NCBI GenBank assembly: GCA_964445765.1
Contig: CAYULD010000002.1
Coordinates: 310,001 to 374,000 of the forward strand
Length of the DNA: 64,000 nucleotides
Direction: 5' to 3'
Source of the DNA: JANPLD01 sp964445765
Lineage (GTDB): Bacteria > Pseudomonadota > Alphaproteobacteria > Rickettsiales > UBA8987
Under the pieces are notes generated by a model. It was given only the letters and a program-made list of their open reading frames with translations, was not told where the DNA came from and made no database searches. This document shows positions 57,872 to 64,000 of this stretch, in pieces. Every line of letters starts with the position of its first letter. Within the stretch, counting starts at the first letter, position 1. The position numbers and the translations under genes are program-made.

Positions 57872-59725
57872 TTACTTTCTTCCAAATAGTTTTTCAATAT
57901 CTTCAAACTTTAACTTAATATAAGTTGGCCTGCCGTGATTACACTGCCCTGAAAAAGGGGTTTCTTCCATTTCTCTAAGCAAAGAATTCATTTCGTAATT
58001 ATTAAGAATTCTGCCACTTCTAACACTATAATGGCAAGCTATTGTTTCAAGTATATGCTCAAATTTTTCATTAAGAGAAATTTGAGAATTATGCTCTTGA
58101 TAATCGCTTATAATATCTAAAATTAGCGATTCAATATTATCATTTTTAATAATCGCTGGAATTTCAGTAATTGAAATTGCTTTATTGCCGAATTTCTCAA
58201 AAATAATACCAAAAAATTTTAATTCTTCAGATTTTTCAAGAATAATATTTAGCTTAACTTCATCTAAATCAATAATTATTGGGATTAATAATTTTTGAGT
58301 TTGAATAGATTTTTCAGCAAATTGCTTCTTCATTTTTTCATAGGTTAATCTTTCGTGAGCGGCGTGTTGATCAACAATAACAAGTCCATCTGGTGCTTCA
58401 GAAATTATATAATTTTCAAAAATTTGGGCTTTAGCAACACCAAGCGGATATTCTTTTAATGGTTGAATTTCATTTTTATTATTCTGATTATAATTTTCAG
58501 AAATGTAATTTTTAGCAGAGGGTGGCAAATCTTGCGGAGCAAAAATTTTACTAGAAAAATTATTTTTTTGATAATTAATTATATTTTTTCCTGAATAAAA
58601 ATTAGCAGTTTTTTCTGACAAAAAATTTTGTTCTTGCCTGTAATTTTGTTCAAAATTATTTGATGAATTTGATATTTCAAAATTTCGTAAGGCTTGCTCT
58701 GATATTGTATTTGAAGCCCTATGACCTGCATTTGTTAACGCCATTTTTATTGCCCCAACTATTAAACCACGAATTTCTGCTTCAAATCTAAAGCGAACTT
58801 CAGCTTTGGCGGGGTGAACATTCACATCAACTTCATCAGCTGGCAGGGTTAAAAACAAAGCAACAATGGCGTTTCTATCTCTTGCTAAAAAATCTAAATA
58901 TGCCCCTCTAATTGCGCCTAGAATTGCTTTATCACGAACTGGTCTATTATTAACAAAAAGATATTGCTCCGCAGAACTTGAGCGATTAAAAGTTGGCAGG
59001 CTTGCAAACCCTTTAAGCTCGGCGTTTCCTCTTTTAGTATTTATTTCAACGCAATTTTTTTGAAAATCTTCGCCAATTATTTCACCAATTCTATTAAGCC
59101 AAGCATCATCAGAAATAAGCTGATTTTTATAATCCAAAATAATTTTGCCGTTTTCTCTAAGGCTAAAGCCACATTTGGGGTTTGCCATTGCAAATTTATT
59201 TATAACATCAACAATTTTTGCTTTTTCTGAGCGATCAGATTTTAAGAATTTTAAGCGTGCCGGTGTTGCATAAAATAAATCGGTAATTTCTATTTTTGTT
59301 CCCTCAGAAATATTGCTAGGCTTATTATAAATTAAATTTCCGGCTTCAATATAAACTTGATTAGCTTCTTGCGTTTCTTTTGAAAAACTTGAGATTTTAA
59401 CTTTCGCAACTGATGCTATTGAGGGCAGAGCCTCCCCCCTAAAGCCAAAGAATTTTATATTGAATAAATCTTCATCAGGTAGTTTTGAAGTGGCGTGGCG
59501 AAGCAAGCATAATTCTAAATCTTCTTTGCTCATACCAATGCCATTATCACTGATGGAGATATAAGTTTTTCCACCGTCTGAGAAATCAATATCAATTTGA
59601 TTAGCCTTAGCATCAAGAGAATTTTCAACCAATTCTTTAACCACAGAAGCTGGCCTTTCAACCACTTCACCTGCTGCAATTCTATTTATTAAATTTGTTG
59701 GTAAAATTTTTATTTTTGAACTCAA
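57872..59725 (-). CDS. mutL: DNA mismatch repair protein MutL with endonuclease motif
   Basis: MutL couples MutS mismatch recognition to strand removal. The GHKL ATPase motifs are NRIAAGEVVERPASVVKELVEN, DNGIGM and GFRGEAL. The C-terminal half has DQHAAHERLTYE, matching the DQHA-x2-E-x4-E nuclease motif of MutL from bacteria without MutH, and CNHGRPT in place of CPHGRPT. The frame starts with TTG at 59725, directly after the pgi stop codon; no ATG precedes the conserved N-terminus, so a TTG start is likely. A Asn/Gln-rich linker (about residues 345-425) joins the domains. Confidence 0.94.
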   Translation of the reverse strand: MSSKIKILPTNLINRIAAGEVVERPASVVKELVENSLDAKANQIDIDFSDGGKTYISISDNGIGMSKEDLELCLLRHATSKLPDEDLFNIKFFGFRGEALPSIASVAKVKISSFSKETQEANQVYIEAGNLIYNKPSNISEGTKIEITDLFYATPARLKFLKSDRSEKAKIVDVINKFAMANPKCGFSLRENGKIILDYKNQLISDDAWLNRIGEIIGEDFQKNCVEINTKRGNAELKGFASLPTFNRSSSAEQYLFVNNRPVRDKAILGAIRGAYLDFLARDRNAIVALFLTLPADEVDVNVHPAKAEVRFRFEAEIRGLIVGAIKMALTNAGHRASNTISEQALRNFEISNSSNNFEQNYRQEQNFLSEKTANFYSGKNIINYQKNNFSSKIFAPQDLPPSAKNYISENYNQNNKNEIQPLKEYPLGVAKAQIFENYIISEAPDGLVIVDQHAAHERLTYEKMKKQFAEKSIQTQKLLIPIIIDLDEVKLNIILEKSEELKFFGIIFEKFGNKAISITEIPAIIKNDNIESLILDIISDYQEHNSQISLNEKFEHILETIACHYSVRSGRILNNYEMNSLLREMEETPFSGQCNHGRPTYIKLKFEDIEKLFGRK

Positions 59726-60985
59726 CTAAACCCCGTTTTTTAATAGATTTACTGCGATTTTTTTGCCTTGTTCAACGGCTGGCTGATCAAACACATTAAG
59801 CCCAAAATAATAGCCAATTAAAACCACTTCTAAAATAGAGAAAGCACATAATTCAGCTAGAGATTTTTCATTTATTTTATTTAACTTTATAATTCTTGCA
59901 GGAATATTATTTTTGAAAAAAGTTTCTGTGGTTGATTCAAAAGAGGCATTGATAACATCACCAATTTTCTTATTTTGTAGATAATCTGGAGCATAAGAAG
60001 CAAGTTTTTTTGAGACTATTTCCGCACCAGAATTTTTTCTTTCAGATGCAATTAAAGTGAAAAATTTATCTTTTCTGCCTTGTAAAAATTGTTGAAGTTG
60101 AGAGTGTTGATCTAATGTTCCAAGTGCCCTTATTGGTGAAATTGCAGAATTATTTTTACCCAAACTTTCTGCGTAAATTTGCGAATACCAAGAGTTGAAA
60201 TTCTTCAGCCTATCTTCATATGGAAATATAACATTGGAAGAGCATTTCTTAGAAAATAATATATTTAACACTGCACCATCTATCGCATCAAGATTTTTAC
60301 TAGCAAAACAATTAGTTATATAATTTTGTGCCGAGGTTAAAAAATCTTCAATATTTAAGCCAACAAAATCAGCGGCAATAAGTGCAACATTTGTAAAAAT
60401 TGAAAATCTGCCACCAACTTTGTGATGTTCCAAAATATTTATAGATAAATCTTCCGCAATATTTCTGATGATGTTATTTTCATTATCAATATGGGTTATA
60501 ACGGTAAAATGCTCAGAAATATTATGCTTTGATTTTTCAACAGTAGAAAGAAAATATAAAAATTGTGTTATTGTTTCAAGCGTTCCGCCAGATTTGCTAA
60601 TCACCAAAAAATGGCTTTTAGAAATATCTAAATCTTCAGTAATTGCATTTATGGTGAAGGGATCAATATTATCAATGAAAACTATATTTCTTCTGCGAAT
60701 AAAACTATAATTAACCAAGCCTAAAATTGTTTGCCCACACAAAGTTGCACCGCCTGTGCCTAGAATATAAATAGTTTCAGCTTTATTTGAAATTTTAAGC
60801 GAAGCATTTTTTATTTCAGAAATTCTTTTATCCAGATTTTCAAAATCAAAAACTGGCGGTTTATCAGCAATAATTCTAGGAATTAAAGAAATAACTTCTT
60901 GCTTGGTGTTGTTAAAATCAGCTTTATTTAAGCCAAAATTGCCGATTTTATCGTCAAAGCATTTTGAAATATCTTGGATAAGCAT
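59726..60985 (-). CDS. pgi: glucose-6-phosphate isomerase, short form
   Basis: Pgi interconverts glucose-6-phosphate and fructose-6-phosphate. Signature blocks are VISKSGGTLETITQF (sugar-phosphate loop), HHKVGGRFSIFTNVAL and the C-terminal FDQPAVEQGKK. At 419 residues it is shorter than the 550-residue E. coli enzyme, as in several alphaproteobacterial and Gram-positive relatives. No other glycolytic gene is nearby. It is followed without a gap by mutL, suggesting one mRNA, and is divergent from tatB across 73 bases. Confidence 0.92.
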   Translation of the reverse strand: MLIQDISKCFDDKIGNFGLNKADFNNTKQEVISLIPRIIADKPPVFDFENLDKRISEIKNASLKISNKAETIYILGTGGATLCGQTILGLVNYSFIRRRNIVFIDNIDPFTINAITEDLDISKSHFLVISKSGGTLETITQFLYFLSTVEKSKHNISEHFTVITHIDNENNIIRNIAEDLSINILEHHKVGGRFSIFTNVALIAADFVGLNIEDFLTSAQNYITNCFASKNLDAIDGAVLNILFSKKCSSNVIFPYEDRLKNFNSWYSQIYAESLGKNNSAISPIRALGTLDQHSQLQQFLQGRKDKFFTLIASERKNSGAEIVSKKLASYAPDYLQNKKIGDVINASFESTTETFFKNNIPARIIKLNKINEKSLAELCAFSILEVVLIGYYFGLNVFDQPAVEQGKKIAVNLLKNGV

Positions 60986-61058
60986 TAGAATTTTCTTGGT
61001 TTTCTTGCTTTACAAAATATATTAGCAATTAAAAAATTGCAATAAAACTAAAAGCATT

Positions 61059-61328
61059 ATGTTTGATTTATCAATCTGGGAGATTTTAATAGTTGTGCTT
61101 GGGGCTATTATCTTTCTTAAACCTGAGGATTTTCCTGAAGTAATTAGAGCAATTGCAAAGATATTTCGTAAAATTAAAAATTACTCCACTGAAATTTATA
61201 ATTTAATTTTTGAAGATGAAATTATCAAAGAAACGATAAAAACTACCAAAATTATTGGTGATGATGGCAAAGAGCATTTAGCCTATGATGTAAATGAAAT
61301 TTTACCCAAAGATAAAGATAAAATATGA
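61059..61328 (+). CDS. tatB: twin-arginine translocase subunit TatB
   Basis: TatB binds folded Tat substrates together with TatC. The 89-residue protein has one N-terminal membrane helix (FDLSIWEILIVVLGAIIFL), the hinge KPEDFPEVIRAI and an amphipathic helix, followed by a charged tail. It is shorter than E. coli TatB. Its stop overlaps the tatC start by four bases (ATGA). A tatA gene is not in the window. Confidence 0.88.
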   Translation: MFDLSIWEILIVVLGAIIFLKPEDFPEVIRAIAKIFRKIKNYSTEIYNLIFEDEIIKETIKTTKIIGDDGKEHLAYDVNEILPKDKDKI

Positions 61329-62080
61329 GCTTAGATTTTGAAAGAAAACAAGCTTTGCTTGAGCATTTAAGAGAGCTAAAAAAAAGGCTGAGCTATTGCG
61401 TTTTTGCATTTATTTTTGCGTGTTTTATTAGCTATTTTTTTAGTGATAAAATTTATAGTTTTTTATTAAAACCTTTAGCAGATGCAACTGATGGCGAAAA
61501 TAGAAGAATTATTTATACAGGCCTTGCAGAAGCCTTTTTAACCTACTTAAAATTATCAATATTTTCTGGTTTAATTATTTCATTCCCTATTATTATTTAC
61601 CAAATTTATGCCTTTATTGCCCCCGGTTTATATAAATATGAAAAACCATATTTCGTAAGTTTTTTACTAGCATCACCAATATTATTTTTGCTAGGTGCAA
61701 TATTAGTTTATTATTTTTTATTACCAATTGCTTGGCAGTTTTTCTTGAGTTTTGAAAATGATAATATTGCAAATTTACCTATTCAGTTAGAGGCAAGAAT
61801 AAGCGAATATTTATCATTAGTAACAAGCCTAATAACCGCTTTTGGCTTAGCTTTTCAACTTCCTGTGATTATATTAATTTTAGTAAAATTAGGTGTGATT
61901 TCCGCTGAAGTTCTAATAAAATCTAGAAAATATATGATTGTAATTCTTTTACTTATATCTGCAATTTTAACGCCGCCCGATGTAATAAGCCAGCTTGCTA
62001 TGTTTTTCCCACTTTATTTACTTTATGAAATTTCTATAATAATTGCTAACAAAATTGCTAAAAACATAACTCAACAATAA
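61325..62080 (+). CDS. tatC: twin-arginine translocase subunit TatC
   Basis: TatC is the membrane receptor for twin-arginine signal peptides. Six hydrophobic helices are visible in 251 residues. The conserved blocks are LLEHLRELKKRLSY at the N-terminus, FPIIIYQIYAFIAPGLYKYEK, and FGLAFQLPVIILILVKLGV with ILTPPDVISQ. The set of Tat genes leads into serS after seven bases, the order common in Alphaproteobacteria. Confidence 0.95.
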   Translation: MSLDFERKQALLEHLRELKKRLSYCVFAFIFACFISYFFSDKIYSFLLKPLADATDGENRRIIYTGLAEAFLTYLKLSIFSGLIISFPIIIYQIYAFIAPGLYKYEKPYFVSFLLASPILFLLGAILVYYFLLPIAWQFFLSFENDNIANLPIQLEARISEYLSLVTSLITAFGLAFQLPVIILILVKLGVISAEVLIKSRKYMIVILLLISAILTPPDVISQLAMFFPLYLLYEISIIIANKIAKNITQQ

Positions 62081-62087
62081 AAAGATT

Positions 62088-63371
62088 ATGCATAATATAA
62101 AATTTATCAGAAACAACCCTGAGTTATTTGATAAAGAAATAGCCAGAAGAGGCTTAGAGCCTATCTCTCAGAAAATTTTAGAACTAGATAAAAATCGTAG
62201 AAATTCAACCGCAGACTTACAAAAATTGCAAGAGGAATCAAACAAAATAGCTAAGCAAATTGGTGATTTGATGTCTCATGGCAAAAAATCTGAAGCTACA
62301 GACTTAATAGAAAAATCTAAAGAATTAAAAGCACAATTACAAGAAGTAAAAAAACAGCAAGAGCAAAATCAAGAAGAGGAATCTGAGGAGCTAAAAAATT
62401 TACTAGCAACAATTCCTAATATTTTAGCGGAAGATGTGCCTTTTGGTAAAGATGAATCTGAGAATAAAGAAATTAAAAAATTTGGTGAAATTAGAAAAAT
62501 TAATAATCCAAAACATCATTTTGAAATTGCAGAAAATCTTGGCTTACTAGATTTTGAAAATACTAGCCTTATTTCAGGTGCAAGATTTGCAACAAGTTTT
62601 GGTTTACTTGCAAAATTAGAAAGGGCGGTTGCCTCTTTTATGATAGATATTGCAACTAATGAATTTGGCTATTTAGAAGCATCACCACCTTATTTAGTAA
62701 AAAATCAAGCAATGTTTGGCACTGGGCAATTACCAAAATTTGAAGAAGATTTATTCAAAACAACTGATGGTTTTTTTCTCATTCCCACCGCAGAAGTTCC
62801 AATTACTAATTTAGTTAGGGAAAAAATTTTAGAAGAAAAAACTTTACCACTCAGATATACCGCTTTCACGCCTTGTTTTAGAAGTGAGGCTGGCTCAGCG
62901 GGTAAGGATACAAGGGGCTTAATTAGAATGCATCAATTTTCAAAAGTTGAGTTGGTTTCTATAACAAAACCGGAAGATTCAGAGCAAGAACATCAAAGGT
63001 TAACTCGCTGTGCAGAAAAAATTTTGCAATTATTAAAACTGCCATATCGTGTGATAATTTTATGCTCAGGCGATACAGGTTTTGGAAGCTCAAAAACTTA
63101 TGATATTGAAGTTTGGTTGCCAGCACAAAATCGTTACAGAGAAATTTCTAGTTGCTCAAATTTTAGAGATTTTCAAGCCAGAAGAATGAATGCGAGATAT
63201 AGAAAAATAGATAATTCAGTTGAATTTGTTCACACTCTAAATGGCTCAAGCCTTGCAATTGGCAGAACAATCGCGGCAATTTTAGAAAATTATCAAAATG
63301 AAGATGGAAGTGTTACAATTCCAGAAATTTTATCTTCATATATGGGCGGAATTAGCAAAATTTCTTCATAA
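62088..63371 (+). CDS. serS: seryl-tRNA synthetase
   Basis: A class II synthetase of 427 residues. The N-terminal long coiled-coil arm (about residues 30-100) contacts the variable arm of tRNA-Ser. Motif 2 is FRSEAGSAGKDTRGLIRMHQF, and motif 3 is in LNGSSLAIGRTIAAILENYQ. The YLEASPPYLV and TAEVPITNL blocks are typical. It lies between tatC and a LysM lipoprotein gene, as in related genomes. Confidence 0.97.
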   Translation: MHNIKFIRNNPELFDKEIARRGLEPISQKILELDKNRRNSTADLQKLQEESNKIAKQIGDLMSHGKKSEATDLIEKSKELKAQLQEVKKQQEQNQEEESEELKNLLATIPNILAEDVPFGKDESENKEIKKFGEIRKINNPKHHFEIAENLGLLDFENTSLISGARFATSFGLLAKLERAVASFMIDIATNEFGYLEASPPYLVKNQAMFGTGQLPKFEEDLFKTTDGFFLIPTAEVPITNLVREKILEEKTLPLRYTAFTPCFRSEAGSAGKDTRGLIRMHQFSKVELVSITKPEDSEQEHQRLTRCAEKILQLLKLPYRVIILCSGDTGFGSSKTYDIEVWLPAQNRYREISSCSNFRDFQARRMNARYRKIDNSVEFVHTLNGSSLAIGRTIAAILENYQNEDGSVTIPEILSSYMGGISKISS

Positions 63372-63430
63372 TAAAAAATAATAATTTATTATCTTTGATA
63401 TATAAGCCTAATTAATTTTTTACATTGTAA

Positions 63431-64000
63431 ATGATAAGATTTTTCAAAAAATATAATTTTATTTTATTAGCATCTTTTTTAATCGCATCTTGTGATAGCC
63501 AAGAAAGTGCTACGATTATTTATGGTGATGAAAGCGAATATGAGGCACAGCAAACATCTGAGGTGAAGAAAATTTCTGAAACTTCTAACGATTTAGTAAT
63601 TGAAGATGCAACCCCCATAACTGAAGATTATAACATCAACCCAAATAAAACCTATGATGATAATTCAGCTATAGAAGAAGGAAGCGTTGCTGAAATTGCA
63701 AGTAATAATAAAATAGATAAAAATGCAGAAATACCTCAAAATAATGAAATCATAATTGAAGACGCAAGACCAAATAAACCTCAAACGATAGCGGGTGAAA
63801 CCATAAAAATTTCTTCACTAACCCATATTGTTGAAGCGGGTGAAACACTTTATTCACTCTCAAGAAAATATAATATTCCAATTCTACCAATTATAATTTC
63901 TAATAATTTAGAACAGCCTTATAGCTTAAAATCTGGGCAGAAGATTAAAATTCCAGAAGGCACATTCCATATTGTTGGTGATGCGGATACTTTATATTCA
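63431..64000 (+). CDS. LysM-domain lipoprotein, NlpD-like (cut by window end)
   Basis: The frame from ATG 63431 is open to the window edge (190 codons seen). The signal peptide ends in a lipobox, LIASC, with Cys21 as the lipidated residue. An acidic, Asn-rich linker follows. Then come one complete LysM motif (HIVEAGETLYSLSRKYNI...LKSGQKIKIP) and the start of a second (FHIVGDADTLYS). Position after tatC-serS matches NlpD/DipM-type murein hydrolase activators, which end in a LytM/peptidase M23 domain. That domain would lie beyond the window and is not seen. Confidence 0.8.
   Translation, partial: MIRFFKKYNFILLASFLIASCDSQESATIIYGDESEYEAQQTSEVKKISETSNDLVIEDATPITEDYNINPNKTYDDNSAIEEGSVAEIASNNKIDKNAEIPQNNEIIIEDARPNKPQTIAGETIKISSLTHIVEAGETLYSLSRKYNIPILPIIISNNLEQPYSLKSGQKIKIPEGTFHIVGDADTLYS

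Overview
The window is AT-rich chromosomal DNA from a low-GC alphaproteobacterium. That placement rests on gene content and was not confirmed by phylogeny. It contains several genes typical of, or largely confined to, Alphaproteobacteria: a DUF1476 protein (zeta-type inhibitor of F1-ATPase), a DUF2336 protein, a PAS_5 protein, class I lysyl-tRNA synthetase, class II EPSP synthase, ETF-ubiquinone oxidoreductase, an LdtR-like MarR regulator, and the order tatB-tatC-serS followed by a LysM lipoprotein. Biosynthetic capacity (aroA, hisF, purC/S/Q, cysI and a sulfate importer) and two secretion routes (SecA, Tat) argue against an extremely reduced obligate parasite. The standard genetic code fits; TGA is used as a stop.

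Layout. 1-0.93 kb: end of a DUF481 outer-membrane protein, a structured spacer with a 24-codon micro-ORF, and a 275-bp nested palindromic repeat. 0.9-4 kb (minus): hisF, a membrane protein, a PAS_5 protein, aroA. 4-12.8 kb (plus): msrB, a BKACE-family enzyme, msrA, a SpoT-like HD protein, a DjlA-like protein, ampD, glyQ, a GT39-type glycosyltransferase, comM. 12.8-21.6 kb (minus): DUF2336 protein, gyrA, cysI, dnaB and a sugar-nucleotide epimerase. 21.9-23.2 kb: rpsF-rpsR-rplI. 23.2-24 kb: a cluster of palindromic repeats and tRNA-Thr(TGT). 24.1-30.5 kb: an alginate-export-type porin, the sulfate importer cysP-cysT-cysW-cysA, and ymdB. 30.5-32.2 kb (minus): an unrecognised HExxH protein, then tRNA-Thr(GGT). 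32.9-39.7 kb: parC, then tkt, pgpA, purQ, purS and purC on the minus strand. 39.8-45.5 kb: a tight run of DUF1476, tlpA, three pseudopilin-like genes and rpiB, then ETF-QO. 45.5-49.4 kb: rluD and secA. 49.4-52.5 kb: an LdtR-like regulator and a bicarbonate module (SbtA-type permease, iota-type carbonic anhydrase, divergent LysR). 52.6-54.2 kb: tRNA-Asp, a HEPN/Abi-like two-gene unit, a promoter-hairpin unit and a decayed reading frame. 54.3-64 kb: lysS, a HEAT protein, ubiB, mutL, pgi, tatB, tatC, serS and a LysM lipoprotein cut by the window end.

How genes work together. CysPTWA imports sulfate and CysI reduces sulfite to sulfide. Periplasmic MsrA and MsrB repair oxidised methionine. The iota-type carbonic anhydrase carries a signal peptide and would supply bicarbonate to the SbtA permease, with the divergent LysR gene as likely controller. 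TlpA lies next to three secreted pilin-like proteins, the last ending in a 147-residue tail with 30 cysteines, which suggests a link to thiol-disulfide chemistry. The least familiar items are the pseudopilin trio, the SpoT-like HD protein with a long insertion, the HExxH protein, the HEPN pair beside tRNA-Asp, the nested palindromes whose outer arms differ between copies yet stay self-complementary, and a consensus promoter that reads straight into a terminator hairpin.
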